From Styela clava (taxonomy: Eukaryota > Chordata > Ascidiacea > Stolidobranchia > Styelidae): a stretch of 64,000 nt of DNA. The notes under the pieces were generated by a model. It saw only the letters and a list, made by a program, of their open reading frames with translations, was not told the DNA's origin and did no database searches. The stretch is taken from the NCBI RefSeq assembly GCF_964204865.1, contig NC_135251.1, positions 14,880,001 to 14,944,000 on the forward strand, written 5' to 3'. Made by a program: the position numbers and the translations under genes. Positions 51,472 to 63,549 of the stretch are shown here, piece by piece (positions within the stretch are counted from its first letter, which is position 1; the number at the start of each line of letters is the position of its first letter).

Positions 51472-54400
51472 CTACAGTTGATTTATAGTTCCCAACAAAT
51501 GTATAGGCCGGGTTTTATATCTTTTTGAAATGTCATCTTCGATCTGCATTTAAATATTTTATGATTAACCAAATTTGCTTGTACTTAAAAAAAACTAGCA
51601 TTTTCAAGAGGCAATTCACTGCAGTACTCAATATAGAACTGGTTTACTGGTGAATATTAATTAGGATATAATATCTATCAAAGAGTGATAAACCTGACAG
51701 GGTTACATGCATCTTTTCAGGACTGTGGGTGGACGTGTTACCGGCTTACCGCATATCATATGGTCCGATTAAGCAACTCTCATTATTTATGTTCGGTTTA
51801 TTTTGTTTTTACATGTCAATCTTTTTATTAAACCAATTTGCTTTCAGTTTATAACCATTCTAATCATGCACAATTATGTTGCATTACCCACCAAGAGTAT
51901 GATATATTTTAGTGGGTCAAATCTTTGAAGTCTTGGTAAATTTCTACTCAAAGCGAGTTCCCCAAAAACTCCTCAAAAGTATTGACAAGGTCATCGACAT
52001 AGGAGGTGCAGATGATCAATGAAAATTTTAGAATCATACATGGTTCAAATAGGAGAAACCTCTATAGAGTTAAAGAAGGAAACTGACACCACCATCACTA
52101 ATTGTACTACCATCAAATCAAAGCATATAACAATTTTTCACAAGCTTGAAACCTGTTTCCTCACACATGTTAGTAAGTTGTGCTATTGTCAATAGGATCA
52201 TAAAATCCTAGTTGAATGTACCAAATGTTGAATAATAATTGACAACTGTGCTTACAAATACTTACACAATCAATGTTAAATAAAATCTTACCAGTTTTTG
52301 CCACGCTTTAGTTTCTTCTATAAGTGCTTTTAGTTTAGGTTGAAGTGATCTTTGTTCAACAACAGCATCCGATCTTCTTTTAATTTGCTCTAATTTAATA
52401 CCTTGATGTTTATCAACAAGAGCAAGCTGCCTTTTAAGTGTATCGATCAGTCGATCAACATACCTGTTTGATCAAGATTAGGAATATGAAAGTATATTCA
52501 AAGAAAAATGTATCTCAACAGAGGATTGCTCAGAATTGTTCAATGTGACGTTGATGTGGAATAAAGATATGAATTGGATAAGTATATATGGATGTTTCTC
52601 CAATCATTAACTTCCTTATATATTTGTTTCAAATTGTATAATTATCAAGGTGATATGACAATTGAAATTGAGGCAGCTACTCAGATACAGTACTTCTGAA
52701 TAGTAGGTAATTAACATTTGGAATCTTAATGACGGCGATCTTATGAACCTATTTGTGTTGTGAGCACTGACTAGCTTTCAAGTCAAAAGTTGAGGAAAAG
52801 CATATTGCATATTTTTGATTATCTCCCATGTAGCCTGAACCTAAATAATCTTTGATCAGACACGAGAGCCTGATTTGTTTTTGTTTAAATGTGTTATAGA
52901 AAAAAAAAGACTTCTTCTTTTAGAAAATCTGTGTATTCCCTTAGAAAAATATATACGACAAGACAAGGATTTGGCAAGTTTACAGAATATATTAATTATT
53001 TTGTCATACCTGGCTGTCTACAGCCAAAGCGAGACCAGGCCAGGTATTTGATTTCTGATATAGATATTATTTTATTTACCTTGGTGATCCCAATATCCTG
53101 CACAAATGAGTCATCCTTGTTGATGTTAAGGAGTCGTAAATGCTTGTGACCTTTGACTCCATGGTTTGCATGTCTTTCAAAGATCGCATTTGCAATAATG
53201 CAGGTGCAGATTGAAATTGATTTATAGAGAGAACATCTGCAGGCATTGCCAATTCTTTAGCACGTTGAGAGAGAAAACCTTTGAGCTATATAATAAAATT
53301 CAGTGAACTGTTTCAGTATCAGTACTTTAGTCCTAGCCAGGATAGGATGGGATTTACATATTTATCCCGGGGAGAGGCAAGCCGGTTACCAGTGTTGAGT
53401 ATGGAATTGGTTAGCCAGGTATTTGTTTTCAGAAGCATGGACTTCATTCCTATTAATCTGAGGATATTTTTAAACAGCTTCTCAAATTAATCAAAAACTC
53501 AAGGTTTATGGTTTTCATGTGAATAAACAGTAAATCTTGTCCTGTTTTTTATAGTGTGCAATAGGAAATGATTTTCATATTTATCCTAGGATAAATGATA
53601 AGATGGCATAAAAATTTGTTAAACTCAATCCTTTTGTCCAGCTACCTCAAAATCACCGCCCAATGATGAAATTTATTCTATATATATTTATTTACAGTCA
53701 GATTTTTCATAATCCTGTTTCTGATTACACATTATTAACAAAAATTTAGATAACGAATACTCATTGAGCTTCTCATTTTTAGACAATTTTCATGCTTGCC
53801 ACTTCCTTAGAGCTCTGTAGCTAACTATGATGTTCAGAATCATTTATAATAACAAACCTCTATTAACTCATTGACAAACAAAGTCCTTGTTTTTAGGTTC
53901 TCCAGGACTGTCATTGCATCATCACCAATGGCTGTTCCTTCATCTAACATTGCAGATCCGTTAGGTACCTCTTCGATAGTTATCTGTAACCATTTCATAT
54001 AAATTAATATAACAGAAAAACTATATTTATCAGAAGCTCCTCTGTAGGCTAATTGTCATCAATAGAGGTAGCAAATCTGGGTTCAGTTGGGGTGAAGGTC
54101 TGGCACAGTTTAGGATTGAAAATTTTATATTGACTGAGTGGGGGTTGTTAATGTGCTCAGTTCTCGTCTCAGAAGCACAAAATATGGTGATTCTGTTAGA
54201 AATTGTCATTGTCTGCATGGGCATGGCTAGCACAACATGTAGGTATATTAAGATTGCTGCTTCCATGGTATTGATGAAGTTGAATGCACAACTGTAAGAC
54301 CAAGTTAAGATGGGAGTCGAATAAACAAAACCCAACCTATGCCAGACCTTGACTAAAGTGTACAGTAGGGGTGTGCAACATGCAGCTCGTGGGCCAGAAC

Positions 54401-57400
54401 CCAGCCCACCAAGCCGTTTAGTGTGGCCCTTATCAAGACTCAGATTTTTACCCACCAAGCATAAAATCCTTATCGGACAGTTTGTGTCTTGAAAAGGGGC
54501 TCACATGGGTGAAAAAACAATGTATTTTCGTTCTTGTCGCTGCGTTAAAGCTTCCGGCGTTGCCCGGGTATTACTGTAGCCACCTGATAATGTTGAATAG
54601 CCCTATTCACCAATTACTTATTTTACATACTTCCTCAATATCCCAATTACTTTTGCTTTCAGACTCAACGATTTCAAATCCATTTTCTTCATTTTTTGGT
54701 TCTTCTTCACCAGCTGTTTCTAATGTTATTTCACCTATGCCAGTGTCATCTAATTCTATGCCAAAATCTATTTCATCTGGCACTGGTACATCATCAATTG
54801 CCCCCCAGTCAATCTATACACAGAAAATATAAAAACACATTTTGAAAGACAGCATATAAAATAGGTAATCATAGTCCTGAAAAAAAAAAAAAAACAGAAA
54901 GTTGAAATGAAATTCACACATTTGAAGATTTTCATTACCAACTACCAAGCATCGAAAATCATGTCAATTTGACAAGCTTACAACAAATTGCTCAAAGGTT
55001 TAAGTTCCCTTTGGTTCATATACAAAACAAACAACTGGAAGTTGAGGTGAAAGAACATCTTGTATCTTTTTAGTTAATGGATGATTAGCGGTTATATTGT
55101 TGATGAATATAGATCACAAGCTACACCAAAAACATGAATGTAGATTACATAATACGGGATGACCAACAAAAACAGAACCCAGGTCATATTCTAGAGCTGG
55201 GGGTCCTGACCCCCCATCATCCTGTGGGTCACAAACAGGCTCAATGGAGGTTGCGGTGAAATCTTTTACGATACTAACTTATGCTAAAACAAAATATCGA
55301 TCAACTTTGGAAGATTTGTACTCATCATCACCGAAGAGGAGCCAAGATTCAATCTTTTGTGCGAGAATATGTGAGCACATCGGTCTTATTAAAAATATCG
55401 CCAGTTTTATTATTTTTTATATTTTATGTTTTATTAAAATTAAATTTCACTTATTAAATTTAGCAGTGCCAAATGGGTTGTAGTGGAAGTCGTTCGAAGA
55501 ACACTGTTCCATAAGGAACATAACATTTGTACAAACCACAAGGCGATTTATATTACTGAAACTTTTGGGTACGATCATACACAAAGTAACACACAAGTGT
55601 TATTAAATAAATTTTCTTCATTTTCGTAAAATCAAGAGAATATGGGTTCTGTTTTTTTAAAGTCACCTCGTACAACGGCACCCAATACATATTGAAACAT
55701 CAGGCTTAGCAATTGAAAAACACTAAAAAATGAGATAATGTCCAACTAAAATATCACAAAACGTAAGACAACAAATCTTACCTCTCCTCCTTGATCCTCT
55801 TCGAGTTCAGTTTTACAAATTTCAGCATCTTTGTGAATGATTTTACTTGGAACGTTTCCAGTTCTCCATTGATATACAGTTGCATTACCATTTTGTGATA
55901 TAAAGTTGAGCAAAGGTGTGATAGAGTTTTTAAATTGGTCACTGTAACATGAAGACGAATAATGTAAGGGATTGCATCCAATATCTAGTCGTAAGTTACA
56001 GTAGTTACGGATATTGTTGACATACAGTGATAGAAGTTAAACAATTTTTCAACTCAATAGCTTGAATACAAACCCTCAATTGGGAAACTTTGCCCAAGTT
56101 TCCCAATTGAGAAGTTGTTTTAGGAATGGAATTTTATTTTGTATATGCATGAAGTACTGCTACCAATATTCTTTATAATTTAGTATTATTTATATACACA
56201 TTACACATTATAAACCAGTGGTTCTTAAACTTTTTCGAGCGCGACCCAAATCTGAGTTTTATGAATACTCGCGACCCAATCCTAAATAACGCAAAATGTG
56301 TTTTTAATGTTAGTACAGTTTGACTCAAATACAGACAACTATTTATTAGAAACAGTCCATTGACTCAGTGAGATTGATGAAACTGAAATTTCAATACACA
56401 GCTCTATTTTACTTAACGCAATACGCAGGTTGTCACGGGTATCGAGGCGATTGCGAGCTTAGTTTTGATAACCGTCAGTGCCAAATATCCTCGCTCGCAC
56501 AAGTGCCTTGTCGCGAATTGTAGCAGAAAAGGCGTCCGCTGTCCGTCGCAAACACGACATCCTAGCTGGCCTTCGGTATCTCTCGCAATATACAACTTTT
56601 TACTCATCAAATGTGCACACACTGCTTCGTTCGAGGTAAATGGTGCCTCGAGATGAAGTCACATTTTCTCTAGATATTGAATAATCTAATGTCGAGAAGC
56701 GAGCTTTTTCATTGCGTCGTCTATTACAATTTACATTACCAAAAAGACACCCATTTTTGGTTATTTTAATCCACTAAGACGACATTCCACGCGGTCAACA
56801 CAACGACAAGCGACGTGCATGGTTACCGATACCATAACAATAATACACGTGACTGGCATATCAGAATTGTGATGTAACAATGAGCTCAAGACAGTTCTTT
56901 CCGTGAATGAAATTTTATTTTTTATTATTTTTAAATACAGGAGTTTAGAAGCTAAATTGAAACATTGGGAAAGCTGAAAATTCTTCCTTCTCCTCTTAGA
57001 TTGCCCTTGCATTGACGACCTCGTCGCGACCCATGTTTGGGTCGCGACCCATACTTTAAGAACCACTGTTATAAACTATGGTATTGAATTTATAACAAAT
57101 TCAGAGTGCGAGTTACACGTATCACTAGCTGATGATCCAATGAATATTGGAAGGGAAGCGCGTTTTTTTTCTTCATAATTAATTTATTATCTTTGATTTT
57201 GCCTTTGAAAAACACAAAAAACGATATATATATATATATTCTGTGTTCTCCAAATCATAAATCATACCTTTCGAGAGTAAATTCAACAAACGTTGCATAG
57301 AATTCTGAGATTGATTCAATTTCTTTGACCTTTTCTGCAATATCATTGAATTCATTTGGTAAATTTTTTACAAGATCCAACAATTCATTTTTAACATGAT

Positions 57401-59031
57401 CGCCAGTTATTCCAATCTTTTTGCATTCAACTTTATATAATCTTCGAGCTTCATTTGCATTCCTGATACAGTCCTGTTCTTTTTTTGAACATTCCTAAAG
57501 TGGTCAGAAAGATAATAGAGTACAGTATAATATGTTTCACATCAATAAGTAAATATATACAATATTGGAGTGTGGCTAATATTGTTTTGTGTGGGTTAGT
57601 CTGCAAGACAAATCGAGGTATTCAAGGCCCTCCGACTCGATACTTTTCCATTTTTCTAAGAATTGAGGACGCACTCATACTCAGACTCTAGACTGTAAAC
57701 TGAATATAATATGTGGTACTTCGTATTATTATGATTATTATGGCTTGCCAGCGCTCGCCTATTCAGGATAAATATGCCATAGAATCCCTAATAATATACC
57801 AGGAGGTCCTGTTTAAATCAGTTCTATTCTTCCAAACTTAGATCTGCATGTTTAAGATTAAGGATAGGAGATATTTTGTATAATTTTCATGCTGAACAAA
57901 AGTTCAAGATTAGCAGCCAGATGGGCACAACTACTTACTTGGTACTGCCGATGGTACATACAGAGTTATACCTGACCTGAAATAATAAAGAATTTACTCA
58001 CTTCCTGTATTTGTTCACATTTTGTTCTTTGTCTCTTGATTGATGGAATTTCATAAGTAAGATTCCGAAGTAATCTGCTCGATAATTCAGCAAGATATAG
58101 ATTTTCTTTTTCATACAACTTCACAATTTCTTGCCAATCCTGTTGAATATTAAGAAATAGTGAGTATTTCATGCAAAATATTCGAAGATTCATAAATATT
58201 GGGCATTACATATATAAAAATAAAACTCTCAAGTCACAATTGTTATATTCAGCAAATATCTCTAATTTATTTATTCAAACATATTCCAGTTTTTTATAAG
58301 AATATTTCTTGAAGAAAAGTTACACAGATTCACTCAGACGCAGAGGAGCTTTTCTCTGAGCTAGAGTATGGGTGACAATGGAAGTGCCAAGCGATACTTT
58401 GATATGCAGAATTATATTAGTGAATTTCAAGTTCCTAAATGCCAACCAGACTTGAAGCAGCTCAATGATCAATATGATCAGCAGAACAGCTTAATTCCAC
58501 ATAACTAAAACTTGGAAATAACTTTTAGTACTTGACATTAAATGCAACAAATACCTTCATTCGTTGAGAGGAATACAGTCCAAATATATTTTTACTATCT
58601 TTTTCAGTGTCCCTCAATACATCAACAATTTTTTTGCACTTGAAATAATGAAAACATGATCCTTCCAGCAACTTCTTCATCTCTGGTGTGCTTGGCATGT
58701 CTTGCAGAGCATTAGAAATTTTCTCTTTTACAACCTGAAATGTTGATTTTTTTTAGTCATTTAATTGAAACAAGTTTACGTAAAGTTAGTAAGTTACAGG
58801 ACGTATGCCAGACATGAAGCCTTTTTAGACTAAACCGCTTGGATACTTAATAATTCAGGAATCAAGAACAGATATTTAAAATATTCATGTAATGCAAGTA
58901 CCTCAGACAATACATACCTCAGCCGATGTTTGCCACTTTATATTGCAATGTCTTCGATCTATCAACCAATCAACTAATTTTGTACATTGAATATCTATCG
59001 GAAGTAGATTTTCACCTTCTGTATTGGACAT
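51472..59031 (-). CDS. CDK5RAP3: CDK5 regulatory subunit-associated protein 3 (UFM1 ligase cofactor)
   Basis: Ten exons on the minus strand: 58918-59031, 58555-58734, 58002-58139, 57268-57494, 55782-55941, 54631-54813, 53858-53983, 53080-53285, 52292-52463, 51472-51543; all phases agree; 525 residues against about 506 in human. The N-terminus is highly conserved (LPIDIQCTKLVDWLIDRRHC, then NIFGLYSSQRMKDWQEIV, YEIPSIKRQ and GITGDHVKNELLDLVK). NGNATVYQWRTG, IDWG (residue 274) and the C-terminal DISKRYKTRPIHLLG also match the family. The protein works with UFL1 and DDRGK1 in UFMylation of ER-bound ribosomes and ER-phagy; its IDWG-type motifs bind UFM1 and ATG8 proteins. Here one canonical IDWG and one IDFG are present. 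Introns hold several transposon remnants. It starts 505 bp downstream of the PWP1 stop. Confidence 0.95.
53579..53596. other. Perfect 18 bp palindrome in a CDK5RAP3 intron
   Basis: ATTTATCCTAGGATAAAT reads the same on both strands. Nearby sequence (about 53325-53420 and 57765-57775) repeats AGGATAAATATG- and CATATTTATCC-like phrases, so it is probably part of a decayed dispersed repeat and not a regulatory site. Confidence 0.5.
54095..54350. mobile_element. Possible small MITE in CDK5RAP3 intron
   Basis: AAGGTCTGGCA at the left is matched by TGCCAGACCTT at the right, 256 bp from end to end. No target duplication was recognised, so this may be chance or an old element. Confidence 0.3.
54363..54470. 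mobile_element. hAT-end-like fragment in CDK5RAP3 intron
   Basis: CAGTAGGGGTGTGCAACATG then CAGCTCGTGGGCC resembles the terminus of a hAT element (AGGGGTGTGCAAC class). No opposite end or transposase was recognised next to it. Confidence 0.45.
55190..55480 (+). mobile_element. hAT transposase C-terminal remnant in CDK5RAP3 intron
   Basis: GGGGGTCCTGACCCCCC and CTGTGGGTCACAAACAG are followed by a short plus-strand frame with FTILTYAKTKYRSTLEDLY, similar to the F-x-x-L-x-x-x-K-T-K-x-R end of hAT transposases (the dimerisation region). Truncated and not functional. Confidence 0.4.
56216..57068 (-). mobile_element. 853 bp defective hAT transposon with 8 bp target duplication
   Basis: Ends CAGTGGTTCTTAAAC and TTTAAGAACCACTG are inverted repeats, and TTATAAAC flanks both sides (56208-56215 and 57069-57076). 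The ends also share GCGACCCA-type subterminal sequence. On the minus strand a frame at 56413-56622 contains TRHLCERGYLALTVIKTK, the C-terminal LCE(K/R)-x-F/Y-S/L-x-L-x-x-I-K-T-K signature of hAT transposases. It is an internally deleted copy inside the CDK5RAP3 intron between exons 4 and 5. Confidence 0.9.
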
Positions 59032-59536
59032 CTTGATGTTCGACACTACTAACTAGCGAAAAGATCAATAAGCTTACACTAAAAAGTGATATTAAGAAGT
59101 TTGGCAGCATTTATTAAAGAGCACTACTCCTATTTTGGAAAATTTAAACATTCTGCCTGAAGTAGTTGGTAAAGAGAGTATGGACTTTTGAGTAAGAGAT
59201 TTGGATGAAATATTTCTCATAATACAAACAAACATTTAAAATGCAGTGTAAATTAATTTATTAACCTATGAATGTTTATCAAATCTCTCAGAAAAATATT
59301 GACGAATATCAGAAGTGTTATGGAAATAAATCTCAACAGGATTTCGCAGGCATGATGAATTAGGTTAAATTCTGAAGATCAAAGTAAACATTTCAAAAGA
59401 AATGAAGAATGACAACTGCCAAAATATGGACATAACATAATAAAAAATATTTTGAATTTTCAAACTAATTTCAAGTCAATATTATTATCGTTTCTTGAGC
59501 TTATTTTTATCTTTCCAAGACCAATGTAGTTCATTG
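59032..59536. other. Spacer between PWP1 and CDK5RAP3 (both minus strand)
   Basis: Should contain the PWP1 3' UTR and the CDK5RAP3 promoter or 5' UTR. A minus-strand AATAAA at 59257-59262, about 280 bases past the PWP1 stop, is a possible polyadenylation signal. A gap of 505 bp is too wide for a typical operon junction. Confidence 0.45.
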
Positions 59537-61189
59537 TTAGATCAGTGATTTTTTATTTTGTATTGACTGGTTCGCAGAAGTTTTTTTCTTTCTTTTACGT
59601 TTTTTCTTTTTTGAATCACCAGAACCATTAGGATGATTTCCATTTTGTTTAGAAAATTTATTTATTTTGTTAGGTTTAATGTAATCCTCTCCCTGTATAT
59701 ATTTCAAAACTTCATCATCCTCTTCTCCATCTCCACTAATTGGACTAATTAATGTAACATCACTATTTATATTATTAACTTGCTCTGGTAAATCAAAGTA
59801 CTTTGCAGTTTCAGAAATTTTTGCAAGGTCCCACAATCTGACTTGACCTTTTTGTCCACCGAAAGCAACAACAGAATTTTCATCTGGATTGCCTTCACAA
59901 CAATGTACCATTCCCATTTTCATATCTTTTTCATGAACTAATTTTGGTTTGTCAAAATTTAGGTCCCAAAGTTTTACAAGACCATCACTAGAAGCAGTTT
60001 GAAGTAAGCAGGAATTATTTTTAGAATCAGATTGATTCAAGAAAAGGCCAGGAATTGCACCTTCATGCGCTTTCCATTTATGTATAAATTCGGTAGGCTT
60101 TCTTACATCACAATAAAAAGCAAAACCAGAATCACAACTGGCAACAAAGTATTTACTATTTTCATTATTCCATGTGATGCGTTCAACTTCCCCATCAATA
60201 GTCCATTGTGCAACTGTTCTTATTTCCAGAGTATCTGTCATAATTATATTTCCATCAAAAGCACCTGACAGTAAATGTTTATCAGATTTTGGCATCCAAG
60301 CTAGAGTTTGAACTTTATTTTTATGGTCTCTGAAGACTCGAGTTGCTTTTCCTAATTCCAAGTCCCAAAGAGCTATAACTGTATCTGCCGATGCGGAAGC
60401 TAGCTGGTCATGTACAACATCAGTCCATGCTATATCTAGAATTGCATCAGCATGTCGAAAGTCAATTTTTCTCCTTTGTTTTGAAACTTTACCTTTCCCA
60501 ATAGAAGCCACAGGCTCTAGTGAATTTAATACATCTAAATCCCATATATCAATCGTTCCATTAAAGTTGCCTACAGCAAGGAGGTTGCCTGAATTCATAT
60601 TCTCAGCACCTGGATCAAATCCAACCCATTGCATACATAATGGTGTTTCCAACAAAGGTATATCATGATGAACATAGAAGTCTCCTGATTTGTGATTATA
60701 TACATAAACTTCCAAAACACTAGAATGTTGACCACATCTGGCACAAACAAGCAGATTGTCATCAGGTTTGAGTTGGACTGCTGACTTTTCTGCTGATTCG
60801 TCTTCAGAATCAGAGTTGATATTTGAATCAGATTTTGACTTCTTTGTGATATAAGGATCCGCATCATTGTCTGCAAACATGACCAAACCAGAAATACCAG
60901 TTGTGAAATCACCTTTTTCATCATCATAATTTTCTAGACCATATTCTTGTAGATCTTCTTCATCAGAATGTGATTTTTCAGGACCAACTTTGATTACAAT
61001 TTTTCTATCATCATTTTCATCTTCCTCAGAATCAGCATCCTCTTCTATATCTTGTAGCTTCTCATTTTTCATAACAAGTTTCAATTCTTCAGGAGTTAGA
61101 ATAACTTGATCAGGTTCAAGTTTTGCAACTCCTCTTTTAACCCATGTCAGACAGAATATCTGACTATTTTTTCCCTTGACTTCATCCAT
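59537..61189 (-). CDS. PWP1: Periodic tryptophan protein 1 homolog (WD40, nucleolar)
   Basis: One uninterrupted frame of 550 codons from the ATG at 61189. The start ICLTWVKRGVAKLEPDQVIL-type region (Phe-Cys-Leu-Thr-Trp) matches PWP1 (VAWVRCGVAKETPD in human), followed by two acidic stretches, YDDEKGDF and DPYITKK. WD40 blades run from about residue 150: NFNGTIDIWDLDVLNSLEPV, ASASADTVIALWDLELGK, LSGAFDGNIIMTD, ASSDGLVKLWDLNFDKP and MKMGMVHCCEGNP with FGGQKGQVRLWDLAKI. The tail is basic (KKKKRKRKKK), a likely nucleolar signal and longer than in human PWP1 (about 501). PWP1 supports ribosomal RNA transcription and ribosome assembly. The lack of introns contrasts with every other gene here, but the frame looks intact and conserved. 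Same strand as CDK5RAP3. Confidence 0.95.
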   Translation of the reverse strand: MDEVKGKNSQIFCLTWVKRGVAKLEPDQVILTPEELKLVMKNEKLQDIEEDADSEEDENDDRKIVIKVGPEKSHSDEEDLQEYGLENYDDEKGDFTTGISGLVMFADNDADPYITKKSKSDSNINSDSEDESAEKSAVQLKPDDNLLVCARCGQHSSVLEVYVYNHKSGDFYVHHDIPLLETPLCMQWVGFDPGAENMNSGNLLAVGNFNGTIDIWDLDVLNSLEPVASIGKGKVSKQRRKIDFRHADAILDIAWTDVVHDQLASASADTVIALWDLELGKATRVFRDHKNKVQTLAWMPKSDKHLLSGAFDGNIIMTDTLEIRTVAQWTIDGEVERITWNNENSKYFVASCDSGFAFYCDVRKPTEFIHKWKAHEGAIPGLFLNQSDSKNNSCLLQTASSDGLVKLWDLNFDKPKLVHEKDMKMGMVHCCEGNPDENSVVAFGGQKGQVRLWDLAKISETAKYFDLPEQVNNINSDVTLISPISGDGEEDDEVLKYIQGEDYIKPNKINKFSKQNGNHPNGSGDSKKKKRKRKKKTSANQSIQNKKSLI

Positions 61190-63549
61190 TTAATTTTCTG
61201 AAAATGTGAAAGCAAAAATTATGCATTTATAACCTATATACGGGTAATACTTCATTATTTACTGACTCTCAAGAGCCATTGGCATGTTGTTATGTTTTCA
61301 TTTCAATTAAGTTTCACTGAATCTGTTTCGAGTAATAAACTACACCAAGGTCGTAAAAAAGTCTAATTATGAAGGGAAAAAATGGTACAGCTGGGCAGTT
61401 ACAGTAAATATGAAATGTGGTAAAATCCATGAACTATGTACTAAATATTCTCATTAGCAGATAGCAATCAGTTCCATCAGACATACATGACATAACAATC
61501 AGCATAGTATCATATAAATAAGTCACCTCAAACTCTCTGGACATTTGCAAAATCATTAAATATAAAAGAGCGATAGGAATTTTCTGGGAAGAATAATACT
61601 TCGTTTATGAAGCGAATAAAATAGAGAAAAATAGTTGGTTAACCCGTTGACCGCATGTTGAGTGTGGGTGGGCTGGGGTAGATAGATTATTTCGAAAACT
61701 TCACAATCTGACAATACAAAAAAATGAAAAATGGAGAATTCTGGAGAGCAAGCAAAACCTTTAAAAACGTTTAAAACAAGATGAGTATCATGTGCTCGCT
61801 CACCACAAACTTTATTAAACAAGGCTTGGGCCAGCAATAAACACAAAAAAATACGCAAATGTAATGAAATTTCGGGTAGTTGTTTACTTTTAAAATACTC
61901 AAGCTAATAAGGACCAATTCAATCCGATACAAAGACGAGAATATCGATCGAAGACTTATCGATCAAAGTTAGGGATCCCCAAAACAGAAACTTCGGTTTC
62001 GATTCATTCGCTCTGACCCTATAGTGACACTGCGTGTCCCATTACTAATTAATTAATAACTCTCAAATTATTCGACATAATTCATTATTTATCCAAAATC
62101 AATAGGCTTCTGGTCCGAGATATGATGAATGCACATGCAAAATTTGGAGCAGATTCTACCTCGCTTTCGTGAGATATCGCGTCTAACAGACAGACAGACA
62201 AACAAATACCTATCAACATACTTACCGATCAAGATCGATAAGTAACAAAGTGTGTAGGTGTAAATGTAATGTGATAAGGTGACGAGAAGGGTCAAAAACC
62301 ATAAAAACTACATTGATTTGGCATTGGTGACAATGTGATACAGTGAATCAAGATACATATAAACAAATCAAAACAATGCTGGTAAATTCTGCGCTCCGGC
62401 AATTATAAAATCAATTATCAGGAAAACACTAACTGACTAATCACACGTAAACATGTCGGCCCATATAATTAATATATTATAATATGTTTGCAGTGCTTTT
62501 CCTACAAAAATATGGAATAAAAAGCACTCGTTGACGTAAAATGGTGATGCCGTAGTTCAATTTCATTGCAAAAATACCACAGTGACAAAAAAATTGTTAC
62601 TAAAAAAACAAGCTCCGTAAACAGATTGAAAGTTTCATTACAGTCTATGCACAAACATGGATTCGTGTATTGGGTTCTTTTGTCGTTTTCGATACGTTGA
62701 ATTTAAAATCATTGTATCCGTTTCAATGCTTCCAATATTAATATCGAATTTCCAGAACGACCACCATTTCAACAGGTGCAGTGGTCTTTTTGGTGCTTTT
62801 GTGAAAAACCTACTGTAATTTTCAAGATTCACTAGTGGACTACTATAAATTTAAAAGAGCCTACATAGCTATAGCCTACAGGCCTACTAGACTTACTATT
62901 TCAGTGTCACAAGATTCAATTTACACAACAGCACAAAGAGGATCCAACATAAAATCTATCTGACACATTGATAGATACTGAGATAATGAGTTTAAGCAGG
63001 AAGAAGTGACTAAAAGGCTTGTTTACTTGTTCTGTTCTTTCAAAACCATCATTCCGATTCAAAATGTTTGAGCAAATGCTGATATCTTATTTTAGTGTTG
63101 CCTATTTCAGTATTCGCTATTTCAGGTTTTTAGGAACTACAGGGCTAATTTTTGATTACTGCAACTAAACTAAAACTCCTCCGAAGGCGAACTGAATTTT
63201 TAGTTATTCAATTTATAGCTAAATTCAAGATTCTCAGATAGCAATGCACTAATGTATAAAAATATGCCTAAGTCAGTGAGTGCAGGAGTAACAATGCGTC
63301 TAAATGGCTGTACAAATCTCAATTTTTTGGCACCTTTGACATCTTGCCTATTTTCGAACTACGATTTGGACCTTATGGTTTGCGAAAAAACGAGAGCACG
63401 TGGGTATTAGGTTTCCATTGAGGAAACTTTTTCTTTCAATTTTTTCTCTCTCGTTTACAGATCATTTAGTTCGGATCGTCGTGGTGAGAGGTTCTCTATT
63501 TTGCACATATTCTGCCATTTAAGTGTCTTTCAAAGTTCTTTTAGGGACA
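61190..63549. other. Intergenic between PWP1 and the right-edge gene
   Basis: Divergent promoters are expected here, for PWP1 (-) and the right-edge gene (+). It contains one MITE-like element (61936-62243). The rest is AT-rich with short frames that look like chance. Confidence 0.45.
61936..62243 (+). mobile_element. MITE-like element, copy E
   Basis: The cleanest copy of the family, 308 bp, from CGAGAATATCGATCG to AAGATCGATAAGT. It includes ACTTATCGATC near the left, GGGATCCCC, a CGTGTCCCATTACTAATTAA segment, GCTTCTGGTCCGAGATATGA, a short CAGA run and the right-hand hairpin ACTTACCGATCAAGATCGAT. ACAAAG occurs just outside both ends, a possible 6 bp target duplication that the other copies do not confirm. 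Confidence 0.75.

Noticed and set aside
52260-52292. Read-through end of CDK5RAP3 after exon 9
   Set aside because: A conserved last exon (DISKRY ... RPIHLLG) with a good acceptor and matching phase exists at 51472-51543.
54030-54458. 142-codon minus frame in a CDK5RAP3 intron
   Set aside because: It covers a possible MITE and a hAT end and lies inside an intron of a well-supported gene; not a gene.
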